Below, one piece after another: positions 1 to 6,439 of a stretch of DNA of 11,397 bases. Below the pieces are notes generated by a model. The model did not search any database and was not told the origin of the DNA. It was given only the letters and a program-made list of their open reading frames with translations. The stretch spans positions 1 through 11,397 of the forward strand of contig CALBPU010000105.1 in NCBI GenBank assembly GCA_937899395.1. The letters run 5' to 3'. Both the position numbers and the translations under genes were made by a program. The number at the start of each line of letters is the position of its first letter. The first letter of the stretch is position 1. This stretch comes from an uncultured Fretibacterium sp. (GTDB taxonomy: Bacteria; Synergistota; Synergistia; Synergistales; Aminobacteriaceae).

Positions 1-4
1 GTCT

Positions 5-31
5 CAAATTATTGCGCAAGCGCATAATTTG
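5..31. repeat. Inverted repeat at the left edge, touching the -35 box of the isomerase promoter
   Basis: The arms CAAATTAT and ATAATTTG, extended inward by GC/GC, pair with one bulged T at about position 12-13 and a small GC-rich loop. No run of T follows, so it is not a convincing intrinsic terminator for an upstream gene. It reaches into the proposed -35 hexamer at 29-34, so an operator is possible. Seen directly; the role is inference. Confidence 0.4.
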
Positions 32-58
32 GACCTTTTGACCCTTGTATCATATAAT
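29..58 (+). promoter_or_regulatory. Predicted sigma-70 promoter for the peptidyl-prolyl isomerase
   Basis: TTGGAC at 29-34 and a perfect TATAAT at 53-58 are separated by 18 bases. Transcription would start near 65, leaving a leader of about 20 bases with a strong Shine-Dalgarno AGAGGAGG at 73-80 just before the ATG at 86. Confidence 0.5.
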
Positions 59-85
59 AGACTTGCGTTATTAGAGGAGGATGAT

Positions 86-571
86 ATGGCAAACCCGATA
101 GTGACATTTGAGATGGAGAGTGGAGATGTGATAAAGGCAGAGCTTTATCCTGATGTGGCTCCCATTACAGTACAGAATTTCATCGATCTGATAGAGAAGA
201 ATTTTTATGATGGACTGATCTTTCACAGAGTGATAGAAGGCTTTATGATACAAGGCGGTGATCCTGAAGGAAATGGAACCGGCGGCCCCGGCTATTCCAT
301 TAAGGGAGAGTTTTCGTCAAACGGCGTAAAAAATGATCTGAAGCACGAGGCAGGAGTACTGTCCATGGCGAGAGCCTACGATCCGGACTCGGCAGGAAGC
401 CAGTTTTTTATAATGCACAAGACAAGTCCGCATCTGGACGGAGAGTACGCGGCTTTCGGGCGTGTTACAGAGGGGATGGATGTGGTTGATAAAATAGCAT
501 GTGTGGCTACAGATACGTCGGATCGCCCTTATGAGAACCAGACCATGAAAAAGGTCACTGTAGAGAAATAA
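86..571 (+). CDS. Cyclophilin-type peptidyl-prolyl cis-trans isomerase, cytosolic
   Basis: This 161-residue protein is a single cyclophilin domain that catalyses cis-trans isomerisation of X-Pro bonds during protein folding. The family core is complete: FHRVIEGFMIQGGDP at 46-60 supplies the catalytic Arg48, Phe53 and Gln56; a GSQFF segment lies at 104-108; LDGEYAAFGRV at 117-127 closes the proline pocket, with His116 just before it, as is common in bacterial forms. There is no signal peptide, so it should act in the cytoplasm, like E. coli PpiB (164 aa). The ATG at 86 is preferred over an in-frame ATG at 29, because AGAGGAGG lies 5 bases upstream of it and homologues begin here; the extra 19 codons would also overlap the promoter. 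It is probably monocistronic. Codon use (mostly GAG and AAG) differs from genes right of base 1430. Family certain; orthology to ppiA or ppiB not established. Confidence 0.95.
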   Translation: MANPIVTFEMESGDVIKAELYPDVAPITVQNFIDLIEKNFYDGLIFHRVIEGFMIQGGDPEGNGTGGPGYSIKGEFSSNGVKNDLKHEAGVLSMARAYDPDSAGSQFFIMHKTSPHLDGEYAAFGRVTEGMDVVDKIACVATDTSDRPYENQTMKKVTVEK

Positions 572-583
572 ACAAAATAAAAG

Positions 584-796
584 CCGGAAAGAAAGTTTAT
601 CGAATTTTGACGCCTAGCAAAATGCCAGGTGGGTGCCCGCAGCGATGATCTTTTGCCTTCCACTGCCGGCACAGCGGACAAAAGATGGTGCACTTCTTCT
701 GTCTGCCGTACCGGGAGGCCTGACAGCCGATATGCGATATTGGAATCCCATTTAACGTAAATGTAGGTTCAAAATATCGAAATTTATCCCTTCCGG
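584..796 (+). ncRNA. Candidate structured RNA, class not recognised
   Basis: This gap between the isomerase and pheS is dense in helices. An 11-bp closing stem pairs 600-610 with 769-780 (one bulged A at 776), flanked outside by CCGGAA/TTCCGG (584-589 with 791-796). Inside are five hairpins: 611-631; 648-686, where ATCTTTTG pairs with CAAAAGAT around an inner CTG/CAG stem; 699-726 (CTGTC/GACAG over GCC/GGC); 727-743 (CCGATAT/ATATTGG, loop GCG); and 749-763 (CATTT/AAATG). Size and the long closing stem recall 6S RNA or a multi-branched riboswitch. I see no T-box motif, tmRNA or RNase P signature, no SRP signature, and no U-run terminator after it. Strand is inferred from the neighbours; helices would also form from the other strand. 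The pheS promoter lies beyond its 3' end, so it seems to be a separate RNA or the isomerase 3' region rather than a pheS leader. Confidence 0.45.
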
Positions 797-837
797 ATGT
801 TTATATACTAATAGAATTCCAATTGTCTGTCAATACC

Positions 838-866
838 TTGATTTTATTTTTCTAATGGTTTATTAT
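838..866 (+). promoter_or_regulatory. Predicted sigma-70 promoter for pheST
   Basis: TTGATT (838-843) and TATTAT (861-866) are 17 bases apart, in an AT-rich stretch following the structured segment. The start would be near 873, giving a leader of about 45 bases that ends in the Shine-Dalgarno GGAGG at 903-907. The leader has only a small ACCG/CGGT hairpin around 893-905 and no attenuator. Confidence 0.4.
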
Positions 867-916
867 TTGTTGCGGTGTTTTTTACCGGCAAACGGTGCTT
901 TTGGAGGAAATATTTG

Positions 917-1981
917 ATGGCTGATTTAAATGAGTTAAAGGAACAGATCAAAGAGATCCAAAATGAAGTAAAGAAATCTCTGGAGGGGATCGATTCCTCA
1001 AAGGGTCTCTACGAATACAAAAAGCTGATGCTCGACGGCAAGAGAGGCAAGATAGGAAGCCTGATGCGCGGCATGGGCAGCGTGCCTAAGGAACTTAAGG
1101 GGGATTACGGAAAGAATATCAACGCATTGAAGGAATGGGCGACTGACCTGTTTGACGAGATAGATAACAAGTTAAAACAGCAGGAGAGGAACCTCAGATA
1201 CGAGGCTGAAAAGATAGATGTAACAGAGCCTGCTGCGAAGACCGCCGTAGGGCGTCTCAATCCCATCACCATGGTAAAATACGAGCTGACGGATATATTT
1301 ACCGCAATGGGTTTCGAGGTTTACGAAGGTACTGAGATAGAGACGGATTATTATAATTTTACGGCGCTCAATACTCCTGACGATCATCCCGCGAGAGATA
1401 TGCAGGACACATTTTATTTCCCTGACGGAACGTTATTGAGAACTCATACTTCACCTGTACAAATTAGAGCAATGCTTGAATACGGAGCGCCTTTGAGAAT
1501 AATTTGTCCCGGAAAAGTTTATCGGCGTGATAACGATACTACACATTCGCCTATGTTTAATCAAATGGAAGGGTTATTGGTTGATAAAAACGTTCCCTTC
1601 AGCGTAATGAAAGGCACAATGGCCGAAATGTTAAACGCTTTCTTCGGTAAAAGTCTGAAGTACAGATTTCGAGCAAGCTATTTCCCGTTCACAGAGCCTT
1701 CAATGGAACTCGATATTGAATGTGTCGAATGTTCAGGGCATAACGAACATTGCAGAGTTTGTCATGGCACAGGTTGGTTAGAAGTCGCAGGAATGGGAAT
1801 GGTTCACCCTAACGTTATCAGAGCAGGAAAAATTGATCCTGATGAATATAACGGTTTTGCATTCGGAATAGGTCTCGACAGAATGTCGATGTTGAAATAC
1901 GGAATTAGCGATTTAAGATTGTTATTTGACGGTAATGTTTCATATTTCCTTTCAGGTTTCGGAGGTGTTGAACGATGTTAA
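917..1981 (+). CDS. pheS: Phenylalanine--tRNA ligase alpha subunit
   Basis: This is the catalytic subunit of the alpha2-beta2 synthetase that attaches phenylalanine to tRNA-Phe in the cytoplasm. The 354-residue protein has an N-terminal coiled-coil arm (about 1-100) that contacts tRNA, then the class II core. Motif 1 lies around 147-166; RTHTSPVQ is at 175-182; motif 2 (GKVYRRDNDTTHSPMFNQME) at 199-218; motif 3 (GFAFGIGLDRMSMLKYG) at 313-329. A CX2C-X6-CX2C set at Cys269, 272, 279 and 282 could bind zinc, as in several bacterial PheS. The ATG at 917 is chosen because GGAGG at 903-907 is well placed and the product then starts MADLNE; an in-frame ATG at 875 would add 14 unlike residues. It overlaps pheT by 7 bases. 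Codon choice switches near residue 172: Lys AAG:AAA goes from 13:5 to 1:6 and Glu GAG:GAA from 11:7 to 1:10, so the gene looks mosaic although its reading frame is intact. Confidence 0.97.
   Translation: MADLNELKEQIKEIQNEVKKSLEGIDSSKGLYEYKKLMLDGKRGKIGSLMRGMGSVPKELKGDYGKNINALKEWATDLFDEIDNKLKQQERNLRYEAEKIDVTEPAAKTAVGRLNPITMVKYELTDIFTAMGFEVYEGTEIETDYYNFTALNTPDDHPARDMQDTFYFPDGTLLRTHTSPVQIRAMLEYGAPLRIICPGKVYRRDNDTTHSPMFNQMEGLLVDKNVPFSVMKGTMAEMLNAFFGKSLKYRFRASYFPFTEPSMELDIECVECSGHNEHCRVCHGTGWLEVAGMGMVHPNVIRAGKIDPDEYNGFAFGIGLDRMSMLKYGISDLRLLFDGNVSYFLSGFGGVERC
1420..1450. other. Compositional junction inside pheS
   Basis: Left of here (isomerase and the first ~172 codons of pheS) Lys is mainly AAG, Glu mainly GAG, and Ile is ATA or ATC. 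Right of here AAA, GAA and ATT dominate in every gene to the window's end. The change falls within or next to the codons for the highly conserved RTHTSPVQ segment, where two different pheS alleles would be most alike. It may be a recombination point or an assembly join; its exact base cannot be fixed from one sequence. Confidence 0.6.
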
Positions 1982-4395
1982 TATCGTTGGAACTCTTAAA
2001 ACATTTTATTGACATTGAGCCTTTGAATTTAACTCCTGAAGAATTAGCCGAGAGATTAACATTTTCTGGTTCTGAAATCGAGGGCATAACTTATACCGCA
2101 GGAAAAATGAAAGGTGTTATAACCGCAAGGATTGAAACTCTTGAAAAACACCCTACCGAAGCAAAATATTCAATCGCACATTTGAACACAGGTTCAGGCG
2201 AAAAAATCTGTGTTACAAGTGCTACTAACATGAAACAGGGCGATATGGTTTTTTATGCTGCTGACGGTTCGGTGTTGCCTAACGGTATGGAACTCGGAAC
2301 AAGAGATTTTCACGGCGTTGAAAGTTTCGGAATGATGTTATCGGCTGAGGAGCTCGGACTTCATGATGTCGATGATCCTTCAGGCTTATTAATTCTCCCG
2401 AACGACGCTGAAATCGGTGAGAAAGCTGAAAATTTATATCATATCGGCGATGTAATTCTTGATGTCTCAATTACTCCGAACAGGGGCGATTTGTTAAGTC
2501 ATTTAGGAATGGCAAGAGAAATTAAAGGCTTATATCCGAAATCGAAATTAAAAACTCCTTCATGGTTAAGAGAATTGAAACATGATAAAGATTGGCCGTT
2601 TGAATTCGGGAATATTTCGTTGCCTGATAAAGGGTGCTTCTGTTACAGATTAGGACTTGCTACAGGAGCAAAAATTTCTCAGTCTCCTTTAACCGCTAAA
2701 ATTGATTTAGCTCATTTAGGAATGAGACCTATAACAAACGCAGTCGATGTTACTAACTATGTTATGTTAATGTTGGGGCAACCTCTTCACGCATTTGACC
2801 TTAATACTTTACCTCAACGTGAAATCACTGTAAGAGCTGCTCATGAAGGCGAAAAAATGATGACCCTTGACGGAAAAGACAGGGAATTAATTCCGCAGGA
2901 CATGTTAATTACAAGCGGAGGAGAAGCAATAGCTTTAGCAGGAGTTATGGGCGGTGAACAGACCGGCATTAACGATGACACTAACACAATCGTAATTGAG
3001 AGCGCGTGTTTCTCCCCTGTAAGAGTAGGTTACACTTCAAGAAGGCTTGGAATAAATTCTGAGGCAGCGTTCAGATTTTCAAGGACTGTTGATCCTGCAT
3101 TGAGCAAAATGGCTTTAACTGCTGCTGAAAATTTAATGGCTGAATGGTGCGGAGCTGAAATTGATTACAGGACTTTAAGTTCTGAAAACGAAATAAAAAC
3201 ACCTCAACCTATAACTTTAACCCGTAAAAAACTTTCGACATATTTATCATGGGATAACATGGCCGAAGCTGAAAAAATCCTTGAAGGTTTCGGGATTGAA
3301 AAAGTTAATGGCAATGACGATGAGAAAGTTTTTATGCCTCCGACATTCAGACCTGATATAACGATTGAAGAGGATTTAATCGAGGAAATCGGACGCTTCA
3401 GAGGTTACAATGATACTCCTGAAAAATTGCCCGGAGAACTTCCGAGACGTGCTAATATCGGTTCATCAATGGAAGTTGCAGGAGCAGTCAGAAATGTTTT
3501 AATGGCCAGAGGCTACACGGAAGTTATGACATATAGTTTCTTAGCTGAAGATTTCCCCGAAAAATTACGGCTTCCTGATGATGATATACGCTCAAAAACT
3601 TTGAAAATCGCCAATCCTATAAGCAGGGATCAAATGGCAATGCGGACAACATTAATTCCGGGATTATTAATGGGATTGAAGACGAGCATAACCTCAGGTT
3701 GGAGAGATCCTGTGAAAATTTTTGAACAGGGAAAAGTTTTCTTCACAAATCCTGAAACAGAACCCGAACATGTCGCAGGAATTTTATTCAACGGTCTTGA
3801 TACACGTTCACCGTTTGATAACAGGAGCGAAGATTTTTACAATGTCAAAGCCGATGTAATTTCGCTGATAAGATCAAGAGGTTATGAACCTGTATTCAAA
3901 TCCGGCCATGAACCGTTCACTCATTCGGGACAAACTGCTGAAATTTTTGTTAATGGTGAAAAGATCGGTTTTGTCGGAAGATTAAAGCCCGTTATCGAAC
4001 AAGAACTTGATGTTAATACGGTATACGCATTTGAGATTGATTTAACACTTTTAACTCAGAGCAAAAAACCCGAATTTACACCTGCAAGCCAATTCCCTGC
4101 ATCATTTAGGGATATTTCGTTATTGGTTTCGATTGACAGAAGCAACGACGAAGTTATGAACGACATCAGAAATTCCGTAAAAGATGTAACGAAATCTTTA
4201 GGTGAAAATATAACGCTTGAAAAATTAAGATTGTTTGATATTTACGAAGGTAAAGGGATTCCTGAAGGTTTCAGAAGCCTTGCGTACTCGTTGAGCTATC
4301 GTTCAAACGAAAGAACTTTAAGAGATGTTGAAGTCGATAAAATTCACTTTAATGTCCGAGAAAGTTTGAAATCGAAAAATTACACGATAAGATAA
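1975..4395 (+). CDS. pheT: Phenylalanine--tRNA ligase beta subunit
   Basis: This is the large subunit of phenylalanyl-tRNA synthetase, which recognises tRNA-Phe and hydrolyses mischarged Tyr-tRNA-Phe. The 806-residue length is normal for the long bacterial form. Domains in order: an N-terminal segment; an EMAP-II-like tRNA-binding domain (about 42-150, with VTSATNM and ESFGMMLSAEELG); the B3/B4 editing domain (about 210-380); B5 (about 405-480, with PTFRPDITIEEDLIEEIGR); the inactive synthetase-like core (about 490-700); and a C-terminal FDX-ACB anticodon-binding domain (about 710-806, starting near QFPASFRDISLLV). The ATG sits in the sequence ATGTTAA, which also contains the pheS stop, and GGAGGTG at 1961-1967 is its ribosome site; translation is probably coupled, keeping the subunits at 1:1. 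It uses AT-rich codons throughout, like the genes to its right, and is followed by a terminator. Confidence 0.97.
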   Translation: MLISLELLKHFIDIEPLNLTPEELAERLTFSGSEIEGITYTAGKMKGVITARIETLEKHPTEAKYSIAHLNTGSGEKICVTSATNMKQGDMVFYAADGSVLPNGMELGTRDFHGVESFGMMLSAEELGLHDVDDPSGLLILPNDAEIGEKAENLYHIGDVILDVSITPNRGDLLSHLGMAREIKGLYPKSKLKTPSWLRELKHDKDWPFEFGNISLPDKGCFCYRLGLATGAKISQSPLTAKIDLAHLGMRPITNAVDVTNYVMLMLGQPLHAFDLNTLPQREITVRAAHEGEKMMTLDGKDRELIPQDMLITSGGEAIALAGVMGGEQTGINDDTNTIVIESACFSPVRVGYTSRRLGINSEAAFRFSRTVDPALSKMALTAAENLMAEWCGAEIDYRTLSSENEIKTPQPITLTRKKLSTYLSWDNMAEAEKILEGFGIEKVNGNDDEKVFMPPTFRPDITIEEDLIEEIGRFRGYNDTPEKLPGELPRRANIGSSMEVAGAVRNVLMARGYTEVMTYSFLAEDFPEKLRLPDDDIRSKTLKIANPISRDQMAMRTTLIPGLLMGLKTSITSGWRDPVKIFEQGKVFFTNPETEPEHVAGILFNGLDTRSPFDNRSEDFYNVKADVISLIRSRGYEPVFKSGHEPFTHSGQTAEIFVNGEKIGFVGRLKPVIEQELDVNTVYAFEIDLTLLTQSKKPEFTPASQFPASFRDISLLVSIDRSNDEVMNDIRNSVKDVTKSLGENITLEKLRLFDIYEGKGIPEGFRSLAYSLSYRSNERTLRDVEVDKIHFNVRESLKSKNYTIR

Positions 4396-4404
4396 ATAAA
4401 ATAA

Positions 4405-4444
4405 ACGCTCCCCATAAAAATCTTGTGAGGAGCGTGAATTTTTT
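4405..4444 (+). terminator. Intrinsic terminator of pheST
   Basis: ACGCTCC (4405-4411) pairs with GGAGCGT (4429-4435), and CAT/GTG extends the stem beyond one C-A mismatch. Six T residues follow at 4439-4444. It lies 9 bases past the pheT stop. Confidence 0.8.
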
Positions 4445-4450
4445 CAAAAT

Positions 4451-4488
4451 AAAAAACAAAAAGAGCCTCTGAAAATTTCAAAGGTTCT
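4451..4488 (-). terminator. Intrinsic terminator of the symporter gene
   Basis: On the minus strand, AGAACCT (4488-4482) pairs with AGGCTCT (4468-4462) with one mismatch, and TTGAA/TTCAG continues the stem to a 3-base loop. An interrupted T-run follows (4461-4451). The hairpin contains the gene's stop codon. Together with the pheT terminator it insulates two convergent units. Confidence 0.75.
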
Positions 4489-5704
4489 TTGTTTCGAGAT
4501 TTTCTCCTGAAATATTATGCTTCTCAGCATAGCCCGTCAAAATTAACGTCAAAGCTCCGTCGCCCGTAACGTTGCAGGCAGTTCCGAATGAATCCTGAAG
4601 AGCAAAAATCGTTAGCATTAAAGCCGTACCGCTCGTGTCAAATCCTAAAACCCCCGTTATCAATCCTAACGAAGCCATTACTGTACCGCCTGGAACTCCC
4701 GGTGCCGCAATCGCAAAAATTCCCAACAAAAGAGCGAACAAAATCATATTGCTTACAGTCGGATAAGCTCCATATAAAATTTTCGATACTGCCATAACAA
4801 AAAATGTCTCAGTCATTACTGAACCGCAAAGATGAATATTCGCAAATAACGGTATTCCAAAATTTACCATGTCATCTCGTAAGGGAGGCTCGGACTTTTT
4901 TGCACACTGAAGAGCAACTGAAAGCGTTGCCGCACTCGACATTGTACCTATTGCCGTCATGTATGCAGGACCGTAATTGTTGATAATTTTGAGAGGGTTT
5001 TTACCTGAATATGCTCCTGCAAGAAAATACAACAATGCAAGCCATATATAATGTCCTATAATTACGATTAAAATTATTGCTATGAAAATCGGAAGCTGTT
5101 TTGTCAATGAACCTTCATAAGCAAATCCGCAGAACGTTGTTCCTATTAAGACAGGAAGAAGAGGTATCAAAAACATTTTAACGATGCTTAAAACGATGGC
5201 CTGAAATTCTTCGAGTAAATTAATAATATATTTACTTTTATTCCATGTCGCTGCAAGACCCACTGTTATCGAGAGAACTAAGGCCGATATTACAGGCATA
5301 ATCTGAGGAATTGAAAGAGCAAATACAACTTCGGGCAAACTCTTTAACCCTTCAACTTCTGAAGCAATATTCATAAACGGAAGTATCGTATAACCCGCAA
5401 CAACTGAAAAGAATGCTGCTCCTATTGATGAAATGTATGCAATAATTAAAGCAAGTAACAACATCTTTGAAGCATTAGAACCAAGACGTGTTATTGAAGG
5501 TGCGACAAATCCAATGATAATTAAAGGAATGCAGAAATTTATAAACTGCCCTGAAATATAACGGATTGTTACAATGACATTTAACATTGCCGTACAGAAA
5601 GCTGAACCTTCGATTGCAGATAATCCCAAACCGATAAGGATACCTAAAACCAAAGCTAAAATCAGTTTGAACGGAAGAGAACTTGTAAAACCTTTACTGC
5701 TCAT
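4478..5704 (-). CDS. Dicarboxylate/amino acid:cation symporter (DAACS family), probably for a neutral substrate
   Basis: This 408-residue inner-membrane protein belongs to the GltP/GltPh/SstT family, which moves amino acids or dicarboxylates with Na+ or H+. It shows about eight hydrophobic segments plus the two re-entrant hairpins: SSAAT at 256-260 (hairpin 1) and PGVPGG at 335-340 (hairpin 2). Transmembrane 8 has Asp371, Thr375, Asn378 and VTGD to 382, matching GltPh Asp394, Thr398, Asn401 and Asp405. Two sites deviate: the Arg397 equivalent, which binds an acidic side chain, is Gly374, and the NMDGT motif of transmembrane 7 reads HLCGS at 291-295. By analogy with SstT and ASC-type carriers this argues against glutamate or aspartate and for a neutral amino acid; that is inference. 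The ATG at 5704 follows a GAGGTGAT ribosome site (5714-5721). Convergent to pheT and divergent from iscR; single-gene unit. Confidence 0.88.
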   Translation of the reverse strand: MSSKGFTSSLPFKLILALVLGILIGLGLSAIEGSAFCTAMLNVIVTIRYISGQFINFCIPLIIIGFVAPSITRLGSNASKMLLLALIIAYISSIGAAFFSVVAGYTILPFMNIASEVEGLKSLPEVVFALSIPQIMPVISALVLSITVGLAATWNKSKYIINLLEEFQAIVLSIVKMFLIPLLPVLIGTTFCGFAYEGSLTKQLPIFIAIILIVIIGHYIWLALLYFLAGAYSGKNPLKIINNYGPAYMTAIGTMSSAATLSVALQCAKKSEPPLRDDMVNFGIPLFANIHLCGSVMTETFFVMAVSKILYGAYPTVSNMILFALLLGIFAIAAPGVPGGTVMASLGLITGVLGFDTSGTALMLTIFALQDSFGTACNVTGDGALTLILTGYAEKHNISGENLETKNL

Positions 5705-5738
5705 GATAATAAAATCACCTCGTGAAAAAATTGTCTGA

Positions 5739-5747
5739 ATAATATCA
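5739..5747 (-). promoter_or_regulatory. Extended -10 promoter element for the symporter gene
   Basis: Read on the minus strand, this is TGATATTAT, an extended -10 (TGnTATAAT) with one mismatch. No good -35 is present 17 bases upstream, as is usual for extended -10 promoters. A start near 5732 would leave a leader of about 28 bases containing the GAGGTGAT ribosome site. Confidence 0.4.
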
Positions 5748-5764
5748 CATCTTGCTTAAATAAA

Positions 5765-5782
5765 AAATAATTCGCATTATTT
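5765..5782. promoter_or_regulatory. AT-rich dyad in the divergent intergenic region, possible operator
   Basis: AAATAAT and ATTATTT form perfect 7-base arms around TCGC. The dyad lies about 20 bases upstream of the symporter -10 element and about 120 bases upstream of the iscR -35, so it would most likely act on the symporter. The 4-base spacer does not fit the classic Fur 7-1-7 pattern. The rest of 5705-5974 holds only the two promoters and no gene I can support. Confidence 0.3.
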
Positions 5783-5902
5783 CTTTGGAGAAGATTTTTT
5801 CACAGATGTTTTCTTTATCACTTTTTGTCAAGCTTCTATTTAGTCTTTTATTTTTCACGATCATTTGTTGTTAAGTTATTATTAAATCTTATGATTTTAA
5901 TC

Positions 5903-5931
5903 TTGATAAAAATTGTTGCATATGATATTCT
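5903..5931 (+). promoter_or_regulatory. Predicted sigma-70 promoter of the isc operon
   Basis: TTGATA (5903-5908) and TATTCT (5926-5931) are separated by exactly 17 bases. The start would be near 5938, giving a leader of about 37 bases with the ribosome site AGAAGGGAG before the GTG at 5975. No clear IscR-type palindrome can be read over it, although autoregulation would be expected. Confidence 0.45.
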
Positions 5932-5974
5932 TTCTCGCGTTGTTAAAAATGGTCAGAAGGGAGAAATATTTTTC

Positions 5975-6433
5975 GTGAAATTTTCAACAACAGCACGTTA
6001 CAGTTTAAGGGCAATGTCTGATTTATGCCTTCACTCTAAAAATTTTGAGCCTGTATCAGTGAGTGATATTGCATCTCGTCAAAATATTCCCGTTAATTAT
6101 CTCGAACAATTATTCGGGAAATTACGAAGGGGCGGTTTGCTTGAAAGTGTCAGAGGAGCTCAAGGCGGATATTTTTTGGCACGTCCTGCAACTGAAATCA
6201 ATATCGCTGAAATTCTTGAAACTTTAGGCGAACCTGTAATATTCGGAATGTGTCAGACTGAAAAAGGCTGCGAAAATTCCTCTACGTGTCCTACGTTCAA
6301 ATTATGGCGAAAGGTTAAGGGTTCAGTAGATGAAATTTTAGAGCAAACCAGTCTTGAAGATATTGCCTACAGAAAAATTTCGCTTCCCGATGACGAAGAT
6401 TTTGACACTGATAATGATAAAGGGGGCAATTAA
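5975..6433 (+). CDS. iscR: Rrf2-family Fe-S-sensing transcriptional regulator, IscR-like
   Basis: The 152-residue protein is a winged-helix DNA-binding regulator of the Rrf2 family. It starts MKFSTTARYSLRAM like other family members, has the recognition region with YLEQLFGKLR at 42-51 and the wing with SVRGAQGGY at 58-66. Cys93, Cys99 and Cys105 are spaced CX5CX5C exactly as the [2Fe-2S] ligands of E. coli IscR (92, 98, 104). The fourth E. coli ligand, His107, is replaced here by Phe108. GTG at 5975 is chosen because it matches the family start and has AGAAGGGAG 11 bases upstream; the longer in-frame ATG at 5825 would add 50 hydrophobic residues across the promoter. It leads the iscR-iscS-iscU operon, so it probably represses this operon when its cluster is loaded. 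The acidic C-terminal tail (SLPDDEDFDTDNDKGGN) is unremarkable. Other Rrf2 members such as CymR or NsrR are less likely given this context. Confidence 0.9.
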   Translation: MKFSTTARYSLRAMSDLCLHSKNFEPVSVSDIASRQNIPVNYLEQLFGKLRRGGLLESVRGAQGGYFLARPATEINIAEILETLGEPVIFGMCQTEKGCENSSTCPTFKLWRKVKGSVDEILEQTSLEDIAYRKISLPDDEDFDTDNDKGGN

Positions 6434-6439
6434 ATAAAA

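Noticed and set aside
761..775. tRNA-like T-arm (GGTTCAAAA)
   Set aside because: No acceptor stem, anticodon arm or CCA in the right places; the bases fall in the closing stem of the RNA candidate.
584..796. T-box leader or cobalamin riboswitch controlling pheS
   Set aside because: No T-box core or specifier arm and no antiterminator/terminator pair before pheS; only scattered short likeness to cobalamin motifs on either strand, and the pheS promoter lies downstream of it.
875..916. Longer pheS start with 14 extra residues
   Set aside because: The extra residues do not resemble PheS, and the ATG at 917 has GGAGG at proper distance.
5825..5974. N-terminal extension of the IscR-like protein, 50 hydrophobic residues from an in-frame ATG
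   Set aside because: Rrf2 proteins start at the MKFSTTARYS segment; GTG 5975 has a good ribosome site, and the upstream stretch contains the promoter.
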